Positions 18,192-32,505 are shown, numbered from the stretch's first letter. The stretch: 64,000 nt of DNA from Brevinema andersonii (GCF_900112165.1 NZ_FOKY01000001.1:186001-250000); one strand, 5' to 3'. The notes: generated from the sequence alone by a model not told the origin. A program made the numbers and translations.

Positions 18192-19688
18192 TTACAAACC
18201 GTAAATTAAATTCATCACGCAGCTACGTCCGTTGCGAAAATCATGAGCAAGAGGTTTATTTTGAATCCTCTGCCGATCCGTCTGGCTTAAGTTAAGATAC
18301 AAATCCAAATTACTTTCCATCACGGAATCTGGAGGATTCAGCCCCAAATAATTAAATCCATTTTCATGGGAAACAAACCTGTGTTTTTCTCCGCGTTCAT
18401 TTTGGGCCATGGCTATGGTTGGATTTTCTAGCATAGCTAACTCGTAACATGTTCACCCACGTGAAGTGAACGCAATATCACAGTCAGACATTATTTCAGG
18501 CATATTTTTGACATTATAAAAAACCGAAACATTAGAAAATTCATTATATTCCAGCAGCACAGGAATATTTTCTTTTGCTCTGCCAAGCATTACTGTAAAT
18601 TGATAATGATTATATTTTTCTTTGCATACAATATTCAGAAGGCGATCTGTATAATTTTGCTGATCAGCTCCGCCAAAGCCAATAAAAATTTTCTTAACCT
18701 CAGCACAAACAGCCACAGGCTCATAGAACATAAAAAGTCGGCCAGGAATGTAATATTTTTCACCCTCTTTGATATGAGGTGCCATTTCTTCACAGTATAA
18801 GGAATTAAATACCAGATCCGCATGATAGATACCATCACCATCATCTTCAAAATTGATAATTTTAGAACCAGATGCTTTTTTCAGATTTTTGATATATTCC
18901 GAGGAAGTATCAAGAATATCATTAATAAAATAACGATATCCCTTTCTGTGTACCGCTTAGAAAAGATAGTCTTCTTTGTTTCAGGACGATCAATGTATGA
19001 GTGGTATTACTGAACAAATCAATATTCGTTTGTTGTAGTAAAGATCAGGCGTCGCATAAAACTCATCCGCAAGCTCCAAAACACGACAGATATGATCCAA
19101 TCCTAGTTTATTATTTTCGTTGACATAAAATGTTACAGATCACAAGCCAAAATACGTTTGTCAGCAGCCCAATCTTGGAAAGAATCAATATCAACTGCTT
19201 CATTTTTAGGCACTTCAAAAATCGATACCTTGCTACCGATGCGGCCTTTCTTTGTAATAATTTCCTTTCTGCTGATTACAAAAGTACTAGTTTTGACATA
19301 ATACGGAGGCAGATACTGACGGTTAAGCCACTCAGAGTAAGCAGGAATAAAAGTATCCCAGTCACCGTCAAGCGTATAACGAATTGCTTTATCCAAAGTT
19401 TCAGCTGTAAGCGTCAGAGAAGTATGCTGCATTGTGACAATATAATCGCTTTGAATATAATAGGCAATATCACAGATCACTGCATTTACGAACTTTAGCA
19501 CCTACCTGCTTAGCAATCAGCATAATTTCTTCGCTGTCGGTGAAGACAATAACATCAGAAATTAATTTGCTTGAAAGTGCCGTATTTAAAGCATACTAAA
19601 TCAACGGTTTGCCGTTCACAACGCGGATATTTTTATTGAGAATCCCCTCATAACCAGCCCGTGCGGAGACAATAACAGTAATTTTCAT
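18192..19688 (-). pseudogene. Decayed CMP-nonulosonate synthetase fused to a PseG-like hydrolase
   Basis: The N-terminal part is a NeuA-like cytidylyltransferase: ITVIVSARAGYEGILNKNIR, an in-frame TAG at 19596-19598 after GKPLI, DVIVFTDSEEIMLIA, then in another frame DYIVTMQHTSLTLTAETLDK and EVPKNEAVDIDSFQDW. The second part resembles PseG/LegG UDP-sugar hydrolases: GLDHICRVLELADEF, KIINFEDDGDG, IFIGFGGADQQNYTD, then CDIAFTSRG, an in-frame TGA (18453-18455), and TCYELAMLENPTIAMAQNE. Such fusions occur in legionaminic/pseudaminic acid loci. Several nonsense and frameshift lesions make it inactive. Confidence 0.82.
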
Positions 19689-20740
19689 ATCTTTTTCTCT
19701 TTGAAACAAAATTTCAGCATAAATCTACAAAGGCTTAAAAATATCATAAACAGTTTGCGGCAATTGATTTTTAGAAAATATTCCCATTCATCCGCCATTC
19801 CCTTGATTATAAAAAGCTGCTTCAATTTTTGAACTTTACTTTCGTTTTTTTCAGAATTTTTTTTGGAGAAAAGTATTTTTTTGATAACCCCGGTGGCAGG
19901 ATAAAATCTTTAATAGCATGAACTGATTTTTCTAAAGCTCCAGGGAAACGTTCATCAAGAAAAGGGATAAGTGGTGTAATCTCATTGATAGAACTAGTAT
20001 CACAAACAGAATATAAGTTTACACCTTCTAAAGAAGAAACTAATTGGAGAGCTTTCTTTTCCATGTCGATGCTGTGGACTACTTGAGTAGCACCTCTTCC
20101 TTGATGGTCCAGCCACACTTTCGAGAGGATTTTTTTTAATTACTTCCTGATAAACCAGTTTGAGAGAATAATTGAAAGCATAATTATGCCCATTTTGATA
20201 AAAGCCGGTACCAGAAATATAAATTTCTTTTATATCCTTGCTGGATTGCCAAAAAGACCGCTAAAGTCCCAGAATTCAGCCATTTTTTATAACACAGCTC
20301 ATAGTAACATAAAAAGTTACGGAATAAAGGATTTTCCTGAACAATACTATATCCTGGTTTGAAATTAGGATGACAAGCCATACGTGGATGATAGGAATAC
20401 AAACCAGAATAGCAAGCCCCTAAGTTATATTTCCCATTGAGTACAGCCGTATAAAGACTATAAAATAAAATGTCTATGTAATCCACCGCACCCAGACAAT
20501 ATGCGACGCATCCCGATCTAAATAATATTTTTCTTCAAAAAAGAACTGATTAACACGGCATGTATCGACATTTTTAAGCAAGCAACGGTAATTTATTTCT
20601 GCAAGCGAAGGACCATTATCTGCAATAACAATAGACTTTATTTTACCCTTTAAGAACTCTATTAAAACAGATCCAAACCATGAGACATTACGTAACAGAT
20701 ATAATAAAATTTTCGCAAGGAAAGGATCGCTTTCCCAACC
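19686..20740 (-). pseudogene. Decayed GT42 (Cst-I/II-type) sialyltransferase-like gene
   Basis: The block KSIVIADNGPSLAEINYR followed by NVDTCRVNQFFFEEKYYLDRD matches the N-terminus of Campylobacter Cst sialyltransferases (GNGPSLK.IDY; F.VFRCNQFYFEDRY). Further on are NSGTLAVFLAIQQGYK (Cst: SGVYMCATAVALGYK), FYQNGHNYAF (Cst: FYQ...YAF) and VVHSIDMEKKALQLV with VNLYSV. These lie in three frames with stops between. The 3' end in a third frame (DEWEYFLKINC) terminates overlapping the neuA ATG. The protein extends somewhat upstream of the GT42 block; the start is not clear. Confidence 0.78.
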
Positions 20741-20747
20741 CTATTAA

Positions 20748-22617
20748 TTAATAAAAAACAGCATCTTTTGTTGTCTGATCACCAGAAAGGACTTGGGAAA
20801 TATTTTCAGGATTAAGCTGCAAATAACATAAAATTTTACAGTCTTTCCAAGCTTTTTCTGGATTTTTTATTTCTTCATCCAAAAGATATTGATAAAAATT
20901 TTTCATCAATACTCTCAAATTCTCTGGAGAATATATATACGTTATGTACACTCAGTAAAGGAACAAAAATATTAAAACAACTTTGAGTGTTTAAAAAGTC
21001 TGACAATTTTCTTAAAACTTCGGAAATTTCTTCCAAAAAATCATCAGTATCCTGAGAAGACAAACGTTTTTTCTGCAAAATTTCCTGCATATAACCGTCA
21101 AAAATATAAGGAAAACTTTTGACTGAACGAATTTCTTTAACCTGCCACAATGCCAACAAAAAAACAACCAAACTCCACTCTTCTGTAATACCGGAGAAGC
21201 CACATATTGATCTGCAACTAATGCTATTTGATATGAAAAGATAGTTTTCCATAGGAGGAATAAATATTTCTCGAGCAATCGCTTGCTGAAAATAAGGAGA
21301 TATATTTTTCTGCAACTGAGGCACATAACAAAAAAATCCTGTTGGGATTGAGGTAATGATAATGTATACCATAAATCTACAGTATCTTACGAAGATTGTA
21401 GTACTTTCTCAAAAAGACTTTGATTAAAAGGCTTTAATCCATCAGAAAACCAAATAAAACTCCCGAGTGCTTCAGCGATACCGATTAAAAGAGCCCACGT
21501 TTCTCCAGCAGTAGGTTCTAAACTCTGGTAGCAGATATTATTTTTCCAGCAAGCTGCTTACTTTTACCGCCGCCACAGACAACAATAACTTCACATTCAG
21601 GAAAATTTTCAATTAACTCTCTTAAATCCGTATCATCATATAATGCACTGTCCAGACGAATGATTAGACTTAAGGAATAGTCTGGCAACAGAGAGGTTTT
21701 TTGATACATATTATGCTGTATTTCCAGTTGATGCTGGTGAAAAGAAAACGATTCTTGAAGGTAAGGCAGACAATGAACAAACTTATCCGAAGGCAAAGAT
21801 GACACTTGAAGAAGAATATTTTTATAGAAAGGAGGGACATATCGATAAAGAGTATCTTTGTAACGTTCATAGAAACCTTTTGTTTTGAAAAACTCTGCAG
21901 CCCCATTATGAGCAGTTCCAAAATAGATAATGATTTTTATGAGCTGTTCGGCTTCAGAAAAACAAAAATTTTTAGAAGAACTATCAGAACAGCAACAGTA
22001 GCCATACCCCTCTAAGGGCAAAGTACGAATATTTTCAGCATAATGCAAAAGATGGACGATTGTAAAAAAATTCTCTTGGTTGACAAGATACGTATCCAAA
22101 AAAAGTCCGCACATTTATTCCATAAAGTTTTTTTATTATTTTCAAGGCCACACTATCAGGAAGACTACCATAAAAAAGCTCAAAATAAGCATCATCACGG
22201 TTAGCAAAAGTTTTTCTTCAAAAATATCATTCTTGAGATATACAGATGCTGTTGAACCGTTTTCGTGAGCCAGCCGGAACTGGTATGCTAAAATATCAAT
22301 CCCATTCAAAGCATAAGACTGCTCAAAACACTATCATGAAGAAGAACATCATCACTATCCAAATGCATTAAATATTCACTGCGTGCTACAGTTGCCCCTT
22401 GAACACGCGCCTGATGCAGACCTAAATTCTCAGTAAACTCAATGTAACAGATACGATTATCACGATACTTTAAGACAATCTTTTTACAATTTCCGGGAGA
22501 ATGACCATTAATAATAATTTCATAATTTTCAAAATTTTGATTAAAAACTGATTCTAGACAACGGGATAAAAATTTTTTCTGTTGCATTACAGGTATTATG
22601 ATACTCAGCTTACACAT
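20748..22617 (-). pseudogene. Decayed large family 2 glycosyltransferase
   Basis: The start at 22617 follows AGGTG. CKLSIIIPVMQQKKFLSRCL and MHLDSDDVL (DxDD metal site) are GT2 hallmarks. The first open frame stops at 22306, and the downstream fragment (22114-21518) contains CGLFLDTYLVNQENFFT, a usual C-terminal GT2 block. A second fragment contains LSLIIRLDSALYDDTD, perhaps the start of another GT domain. Residual helical pieces continue to 20748. First gene of the decayed minus-strand cluster; intact length would be near 620 codons. Confidence 0.75.
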
Positions 22618-23205
22618 ACAGACACACCTGTAAATTAGAAAAATATTTTTTAAAACAGAATATATTTTATATTTACAATGCATTAGAAAAATAGAATAGG
22701 AGAGGGGTAAATCTTTTTGTAAGTAACTATAAGGTAATAAGCAATAAAATGTTTTCGTAATTTTACTAAAAAACATAAAGAAATCTTATATATTTCTTAT
22801 ATATTTAGGTATTTAAGAGAGCATAAATTTCCTACTAAAGAGTTATCAGTATATCACAAATGCTGTTAAAATATAAATAAAAAATATTTTTGCCAGTATA
22901 TTATCTTTTTTTAATTTTTGTTAAGATATTAAAAAAAAATAATAATTTGAATATTATTTCTTATAACTTATAAACTATCAGCCTTATTATTCAAATATTC
23001 TATTTTAATAGAACACATTAAGTTGAAAATCATGAGAATTATGAAATAAAAATATTAGTTTGACAGGGAAAATAATTTATGCTAAAATGACACAAATTAG
23101 CTATAAAATTATCTTAAGTATTTATTTAATGAATTTCTCTGTGTTTCAGAGAATAACTTTATAGACCTATTCCTGTAATTTTAGAAATTGTTAGGAGTCC
23201 ATACA
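22618..23205. other. AT-rich intergenic region between two divergent glycan loci
   Basis: 588 bp, strongly AT-rich, without a supportable gene longer than about 25 codons. It contains the plus-strand promoter at 23060-23088 and about 115 bp of leader for the next locus. It presumably also holds the minus-strand promoter of the decayed cluster, which I could not place. Confidence 0.7.
23060..23088 (+). promoter_or_regulatory. Sigma70-type promoter of the plus-strand sugar locus
   Basis: TTGACA (23060-23065), a 17-bp spacer and TAAAAT (23083-23088) with an extended -10 TGC. Transcription would start near 23095 and run into the 23-codon ORF and the glycosyltransferase-kinase gene. Confidence 0.75.
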
Positions 23206-23277
23206 ATGAACTTCATGTGTAAAAGATTTGACTTTTTTGTATCTATGATTCATGCTTTAGCAAGCAAGAGGCAATAA
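23206..23277 (+). CDS. 23-residue ORF, possible leader peptide
   Basis: ATG preceded by a strong TTAGGAGT site at good spacing. It encodes MNFMCKRFDFFVSMIHALAS-KRQ and ends with TAA directly adjacent to the ATG of the next gene (TAAATG). Position, ribosome site and abutting stop/start suggest translational coupling. It is not enriched in any single amino acid in the manner of an attenuator. It could also be chance or a relic of a lost gene. Confidence 0.4.
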   Translation: MNFMCKRFDFFVSMIHALASKRQ

Positions 23278-25300
<2,023 letters not shown>

Positions 25301-25313
<13 letters not shown>

Positions 25314-26248
25314 GCTCACTATGCAAACTCTCTGCAAATACTAATACTGATGCAGTTCAAGGAGCAGGAGGCAATGCATCCGTAAAATACGGCAATATGT
25401 TGTATATCAAAGCATCAGGTACACGGTTGAAAGATATGAATTTTAATCAAGGATGGACTATAATAGATTTACCAGAATGGAGGAAAGGATTTACAGATTT
25501 CCAAGGCGGAGAAGAAGAATTTAACATATTAACAGATCGCTGTACAACAGGTAACGAGCTTGCATCCATAGAAATAGGATTGCATGCACTGCTGCCACAA
25601 ACATTTATCCTGCATACTCATTCAGCATATTCATGTGTATTTTTGTGCTCCGGAAAAACACAAGAACTAACAGCATACATCAGTCCTTTAGCGGAAGCAG
25701 ATATTTTCACGGTTGAAGCGTGTGTTCCTGGATTGCAGCTGACACAAAACTTAAATAAAACCATACAACAAAAAACACATTCGGAAAACAGTATAACACT
25801 CCTGGAAAACCACGGAATAGCAACAGCTTCCTTAAGCATCAACAAAGTACTCACTCTTCACCAGGAACTTCACGAAAATCTACAAAAAAAATTTCAGCTT
25901 CCTTTATTTGTCGAGCCTGTTGTGAATGAAGATTTAAAGTGGAATGCGGAAGTTTATGTTCAAGGAATAGAATATTTCTTAAACAAACAAGCTTTATTAT
26001 TTCCGGATCAAGCGGTTTACATCGATAACAAAATTTTGTCCGGTGCCATTGAATTTCAAGGTTCAACTGTTGTATTCAAAAACCATTCCCTCAAAAACGC
26101 TCAAAATACAGCAGAAATTTTAGCATTAGTTTTGTATTTGTATCAAACAATACCTCAGGATTCACTTTGCTTTTTAGACAAAGCTATAGGACTTTATATT
26201 ACTTCAATGTCGCGAGAAAAATATAGACAGAATATGGAGAAACTATGA
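25301..26248 (+). CDS. Class II aldolase/adducin-family protein
   Basis: 315 residues and intact. The N-terminal GAGGNASVKYGNMLYIKASG resembles the GGGGN(T/A)SVK....KGSG motif of RhaD-type sugar-phosphate aldolases. Zinc ligands appear as FILHTHSAYS (HxH) and LLENHGIATA (third His); the acid/base Glu is likely in the ELASIEIGLH region. The C-terminal third is a helical extension without an SDR domain. The family cleaves or forms ketose-1-phosphates using dihydroxyacetone phosphate. It overlaps the following nucleotidyltransferase by 4 bp (ATGA). The substrate is probably the sugar later activated by the two neighbours. Confidence 0.85.
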
Positions 26249-27018
26249 ATATTATTATTCCTATGTCTGGTTTAGGAAGTCGTTTTGCGGCAGCAGGCTA
26301 CAAAGACATTAAACCATTGATTAAAATTCACGGAAAACCAATTATAGAATGGGTTGTTAGAATGTTTGACCCCAAAGATAAATTTATTTTTATCTGCCGT
26401 GACGCACACCTGAATACGATCAAAGAAATGCGCGAAACACTAGAAAAGATTGCTCCGAATGCAGAAATTATTGCTATTGAAGGCGAAAAAAAAGGGCCTG
26501 TTTGGGCTGTTTCCCAAATTTTCCACAAAATCGATGATAATAGTCCTGCTATTGTGTCGTATTGCGATTATTTTCAAGTCTGGAATTGCCAGTCTTTCTA
26601 CCAATGGACCGCAGATACTAACTGTGATGGATCCGTTGTCTGTTATCAAGGATTTCATCCACATCTTATACCCCTTCAAAATGTTTACGCTTCATGCCTC
26701 TGCGAGGGCAATAAAATACTGGAAATCCGTGAAAAATTCTCCTTCACTGAAAATAAAAGTCTTACGCCGCAATCTTCAGGAATGTACTATTTCAAAAAGG
26801 GTGCCTATATCAAAAAATATTTTCAGCAACTCATAAACGAAAATATCAACCTTAATGGTGAGTATTATGTTAGTCTTGTTTACAATTTAATGATCCGAGA
26901 CAAACTAGATATTCGTGTGTACCATGATGTACCGTACTTTTGCCAGTGGGACACACCCGAAGATTTAGCAGATTACTTGCGGTGGGCGGAAATATTTTCA
27001 GGAGAAGATAATGGTTAA
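26245..27018 (+). CDS. Sugar-phosphate nucleotidyltransferase (first of a tandem pair)
   Basis: 257 residues, short GT-A-type nucleotidyltransferase. IIIPMSGLGSRFAAAGYKDIKPL is the NTP-binding GxGxR...KPL motif; VSYCDYF gives a Cys-Asp metal site; SSGMYYFKKG and FCQWDTPEDLADY are the usual C-terminal blocks. It activates a sugar- or polyol-phosphate with an NTP; the identity cannot be read. It overlaps the aldolase by 4 bp upstream and the second nucleotidyltransferase by 8 bp downstream, indicating one operon. Confidence 0.88.
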   Translation: MNIIIPMSGLGSRFAAAGYKDIKPLIKIHGKPIIEWVVRMFDPKDKFIFICRDAHLNTIKEMRETLEKIAPNAEIIAIEGEKKGPVWAVSQIFHKIDDNSPAIVSYCDYFQVWNCQSFYQWTADTNCDGSVVCYQGFHPHLIPLQNVYASCLCEGNKILEIREKFSFTENKSLTPQSSGMYYFKKGAYIKKYFQQLINENINLNGEYYVSLVYNLMIRDKLDIRVYHDVPYFCQWDTPEDLADYLRWAEIFSGEDNG

Positions 27019-27775
27019 ACTGATACCTATGGCCGGAGCCGGTAAGCGCTTTTCCGAGCAAGGCTACACAGTACCAAAACCTTTACTGCCTATTAACGGG
27101 CGCTATATGGTTCTTTCTGCTGCAGATGCTCTGCCTAAGAGCGATCAAACTATATTTATCTGTCAAAAAGACCATATAAATCAGTTCGGACTCAACAAAG
27201 CATTAGATTCATACGGGAAAATTGTTTCTATAGAGGGCGTGACAGAAGGACAAGCAAGTACTTGCTTGGAAGGATGCATAAATATCGTTCCAGAAGAAGA
27301 ACTTTTAATCGGAGCATCAGATAACGGAATGATTTATGATGCAGATTTGTTTGAAAAATTGAAAAAAGAAGCAGATATTTTAGTTTTTGGTTTCAAGGAT
27401 AATCCTACGGTTCTGAAAAATCCTGAAGCTTACGGCTGGATTATCTGCGACGAAAACGGCATTATTTCACAGATATCTGTGAAGAAACCTATCAGTAAAA
27501 CCCCATTAAATGACTGGGCTATTACTGGAGCTTTCTATTTTAAGAAAAGCAAATATTTTACTGCAGCAGCAAAAGAAATGATTTACCAAAATCGACGGAT
27601 TAATAACGAGTTTTATATAGACGAATGCATTAATGATGCCATCAACATGGGCTTAAAAGTACTTCTTATGCCTGTGAAGTTTTATATTTGCTGGGGTACT
27701 CCGGATGATTACGAAACTTATCTTTATTGGCAGCGTTTTTTTACGAAAGAACAGCCGAATTTTTTAGAAGTTTGA
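27011..27775 (+). CDS. Sugar-phosphate nucleotidyltransferase (second of a tandem pair)
   Basis: 254 residues. The motif LIPMAGAGKRFSEQGYTVPKPLL is diagnostic. GASDNGMIYD is the metal site (usual sgDd); AITGAFYFKKSKYF and CWGTPDDYETYLYW are the closing blocks. It is clearly a paralogue of the preceding gene but diverged, so the two probably activate different substrates or form a heteromer. Intact, unlike most of the locus around it. Confidence 0.88.
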   Translation: MVKLIPMAGAGKRFSEQGYTVPKPLLPINGRYMVLSAADALPKSDQTIFICQKDHINQFGLNKALDSYGKIVSIEGVTEGQASTCLEGCINIVPEEELLIGASDNGMIYDADLFEKLKKEADILVFGFKDNPTVLKNPEAYGWIICDENGIISQISVKKPISKTPLNDWAITGAFYFKKSKYFTAAAKEMIYQNRRINNEFYIDECINDAINMGLKVLLMPVKFYICWGTPDDYETYLYWQRFFTKEQPNFLEV

Positions 27776-27777
27776 TC

Positions 27778-28484
27778 ATGCTTTCGATAGTTATTCCCTG
27801 TTATAACGAAAGTGAAAATTTACCGGAGCTGTTCGAAAAAATTCGGCCGCTTTATGATATAATGACAGACTTTGAAATTATTTTAGTAAACAATGGTTCC
27901 ACAGACAACTCTGCTACATTATTAAAAAAATTAAGCCGGAGTATACCAATAAAAATTATTCACTTAGATCAAAATCAAGGTTATGGTTTTGGTATTTTGT
28001 CAGGATTGGATGTGGCTTCAGGCGAAGTATTAGCTTGGACACATGCAGATCTTCAAACAGATCCAGCGGATGTATTCAAAGCATACGAGCTCTACCAAAA
28101 GCTAAAGCCACAATATCCTAACCTATTGATCAAAGGAAAACGCAAAAATCGTAAATTGTTGGAAGTTTTACTTACATTAGGAATGCAATTATATGTTAAT
28201 TGCAAATTAAAATGTCACCTTTCCGACATCAATGCCCAACCTAAACTCTTTTCCAAAGAATTCTATTATCAAATCCGCCCGCAAGCACCTTATGATTTTT
28301 CGTTAGATCTTTATATACTGTATCAAATGTCCTGGATCGGAACAATAAAAACAATTGACGTATTTTTTCATAAGCGCACCGGTGGAGAAGCCAAAGGTGG
28401 TGGAAATTGGAAAGGCCGAATCAAACTGATAAAACGTACACTGCAATATGTTAACAAATTAAAAAAGAATCTCAGGAAATCAAA

Positions 28485-28488
<4 letters not shown>
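27778..28488 (+). CDS. Family 2 glycosyltransferase (dolichyl-phosphate-mannose synthase-like)
   Basis: 237 residues from the ATG at 27778, 2 bp after the previous stop. LSIVIPCYNESENLPELFEK, LVNNGSTDNSATLL, NQGYGFGILSGLDVASGEVL and THADLQTDP (DxD site is H-A-D-L-Q-T-D) define the DPM1/GtrB-like group, usually making polyprenyl-phosphate sugars. HKRTGGEAKGGGNWKGRIKLI is the typical Arg-rich end. No C-terminal membrane segments are present. Its stop overlaps the start of the next (broken) ORF. Confidence 0.88.
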
Positions 28489-30052
<1,564 letters not shown>

Positions 30053-31501
30053 AGGTCGTACTCCTATGCCATCTTATGAAGCCATTAATCTTTTTTTTAA
30101 GGCACTATCGACTATTCATGGATACGCAGCCTCACAGAAACCGATGCAGGATCTTTTGCGTTCTTCCAGAGGCTCATAACAACAATAGCTGCCCGAATTT
30201 TCGTCATAAGATCATATATAACAATAATTTACAGTGGATCTATACATACAGCTTATGTTAGGAATTTGTCCTATTTTTCTCTGAAAGTAGACCGTAGATT
30301 AATTTCAAATGACTATATCCGTACATTTTTAGGCTTATATATCAGTCTCATTCCTATATACAGCGTTATACGCTTCGTAACAGTTATTTACTTTGCAACC
30401 CTACCACTAATATTATTTTTATTCCTGCCCCTAAAATGATAAAAACATTCTTTTCCATATCTCTGCTGGGGGTTATCATTATATTATCAAAATTCCAATT
30501 TGCTCTACTTTTGCCTTTATTCACTTTATTTTTCGATATGCTTATTGTAATAAAAAATTACTTTTTCTGTTAGGAAGTTTTTATCAGCCTACATAATTCA
30601 GATTCTTTATTACAGTTTTTATCCAGCTATGACCTATAAAATCGTTCCTCATATTAATTCTCATATTTTGTTTTCCTATTTTCAAAATTACGCTTTAATA
30701 TTTATTTACTACAGCTATAAAATATTTTCTATCAATCCATCGCGTTCTTCTCCCATCATTTGTAGGATTATTTATATTTTTCCTTTTATCCCACCTACTA
30801 ATTATTTTTATCTTTTTCCGCAACAAAAGGACGTTCTTTTTTCTTTTTGTTTTTTTCACAGGAGCACTATTAGCCATTATATTACCAGTACTTAGAGGAT
30901 TGGCTTATCATCCAATTTGGTGGTGGGCTTTAATGCCTATTTTTTCACTGAGCTTTTTTTATTTAACTCCATTATTATTTTTCTTTATCCCAACAAACTC
31001 CGCCAAAAAACGGCACCAATTCAGTCTATTGTTTTAAATGTAGTATTTATTTGCTTAGGACAATCCGCTTTAAAAGCCTCTAAGTATCAGGATACAACCT
31101 ATCACTATGCTTGGATGGATAATATTTCCCTTTTTCAGAACCAAAAATATTGCTATTGTTAGCAGACATCCTTACCATAGTATGCTCTACTATAAAACAG
31201 CAATGCTTTCATATGACACCAATATTGAAACACCATCTTTTAACCCTCCAATAAAAAACTTATATTCCGTGGTCCTTCAAAAAAATATCGAAATGATTTT
31301 CTCACCATGGAAGTTTATAATTCTCAAGATAAACTTATCGCTTCCATTGAAATAATAAGCTCCCCCTACAAAGACAGAGATTATTATTTAATTTCACCTA
31401 CCTCAAAAGATAATTATGAAATTGCCTCTATCAAATTCAGGAATCAAAAAAATAAAAAATTATCATATCCTGTAGAAATAATGGTCATAAAAAAGTTATA
31501 A
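30053..31501 (+). pseudogene. Second broken polytopic membrane protein
   Basis: Frame-hopping hydrophobic sequence: IYSGSIHTAYVRNLSYFSLK, FLGLYISLIPIYSVIRF, VGLFIFFLLSHLLIIFIFF, GALLAIILPVLRGLAYHPIW. A C-terminal soluble piece, open in 31307-31501, begins MEVYNSQDKLIASIEIISS. The segment RGLAYHP recalls KGLAAYPAR in the preceding relic, so the two may be decayed paralogues. No frame is open for more than about 90 codons. Function unknown. Confidence 0.45.
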
Positions 31502-32154
31502 GAATGCTATATTAGATTTTTTGATATATCAACATTACACCACTTAATTAACAGACATTGCTAACCGCCTTATCCTATTGAAAACTCCATCTCCAGAAAA
31601 GAGCCTATGGTAGCTATTTTAGATTATGAGAAAGTAACAGAATGCGTACTATTCCCTGATATCTCATTATAAAATCAAAGAAATCTCTTGCGAACACACA
31701 AGCAGAATTCAGAAAAGCTCTCGGCATTAATCACCAGAAACAATAACGAAAACATTATATACATCTTCCAAATACAGTAGGAATTATTCTCTTTATGAGG
31801 ATTTAGAGCATTACATTAGACTTTATATCATTAAGCACCAAACCAAATACTATTCTTTTTTCAGTAGCTCGCAGGAATGGATTGAATTTCCTACAGGCAT
31901 CTTTGAAATGGGATAGTCTCCAGGTCACTTGATTTTTTTCAGTGGGAAAACATTAGAGGGAAATAGCTGTTCTATTTGTTTTCCAGACTGAACAGATATT
32001 TTTTTCTTGCACCGCATTTCTTAATCTTGGCATCCTGGAACACGACGAAAATATTCACTCCATTCATAATATACACAAGCTAGAATTCTAAATGGCTCCA
32101 TGCCATGCATTATCGATGAGCACAAAGTCAAAATTTATACACAAACAAATAATG
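31502..32154. other. Coding relic, no intact gene
   Basis: Short plus-strand pieces look protein-coding: EPMVAILDYEKVTECVLFPD, SSQEWIEFPTGIFEMG, PGHLIFFSGKTLEGNSCSIC, ILNGSMPCIIDEHKVKIYT. They are separated by stops and frame changes. The stretch is probably the remains of one more surface-locus gene. I cannot name a family. Confidence 0.4.
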
Positions 32155-32188
32155 AAAAAGGTAAGCCATTGAAAAACAATAACTTACC
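32155..32188 (-). terminator. Terminator downstream of tRNA-Val
   Basis: Hairpin with arms GGTAAG/CTTACC, extended inward by ATTG/CAAT after a 2-bp mismatch, with a run of five T on the minus strand (32159-32155). It lies about 14 bp after the tRNA 3' end. Confidence 0.6.
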
Positions 32189-32201
32189 AATATTCTTGGA
32201 T

Positions 32202-32276
32202 TGGGCGTTGTAGGAATCGAACCTACGACCCTCTGCTTGTAAGGCAGATGCTCTGGACCAACTGAGCTAAACACCC
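32202..32276 (-). tRNA. tRNA-Val (UAC)
   Basis: Read on the minus strand it gives a 75-nt cloverleaf. The acceptor is GGGTGTT paired with AACGCCC plus discriminator A. The D arm is TAGCTCAGTTGGTCCAGAGCA. The anticodon stem TCTGC/GCAGA encloses loop CTTACAA with anticodon TAC. The T arm contains GGTTCGATTCC. CCA is not encoded. It sits at the boundary between the decayed surface locus and core genes. Confidence 0.95.
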
Positions 32277-32288
32277 AAAAAGAAACTT

Positions 32289-32317
32289 ATTGTAATAAAT
32301 AAATGTAATATTGTCAA
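32289..32317 (-). promoter_or_regulatory. Promoter of tRNA-Val
   Basis: On the minus strand TTGACA (32317-32312), a 17-bp spacer and TACAAT (32294-32289); transcription would start a few bases before the mature tRNA 5' end at 32276. Confidence 0.8.
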
Positions 32318-32481
32318 TATATTTTAAAAATAATTTTCATTTATAGAATAATGAAAGCAATTATCTAAAGAAGGAAGGAAAATCACCAATTCTTGCTTGA
32401 TATGTACTACTTTTACAATATTAGCTTTTATTCTATTTCAAAGATTTTTTTACTCGTATTTCGAATTTATACTAAAATCTT

Positions 32482-32504
32482 AAAAAGATTATTATCATAT
32501 AATC
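32482..32504 (-). terminator. Probable terminator of the fliO-rpe operon
   Basis: Short AT-rich hairpin (arms 32487-32492 and 32499-32504) followed on the minus strand by five T, directly after the rpe stop. The low stem stability keeps confidence modest. Confidence 0.45.
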
Positions 32505-32505
32505 T

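Noticed and set aside
19130-19498. 122-codon plus-strand ORF opposite the neuA-like relic
   Set aside because: The minus-strand translation of the same bases gives clear cytidylyltransferase motifs; the plus-strand frame is a shadow.
20118-20184. Reading the GT42 relic as a Maf/DUF115 motility accessory protein
   Set aside because: The GYK and internal SGT blocks could fit either, but the N-terminal NGPSL and RVNQFFFEEKYY blocks fit Cst-type sialyltransferases better.
14089-22617. Frameshifts as pure sequencing or assembly error
   Set aside because: Flanking core genes on both sides are intact over tens of kilobases, and nonsense substitutions as well as a deletion junction are present, so errors alone do not explain the pattern. 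Single homopolymer cases (A8, T7) still need read checks.
32155-32276. Integrated element at tRNA-Val
   Set aside because: No integrase and no direct repeat of the tRNA 3' end were seen in the neighbouring accessory region.
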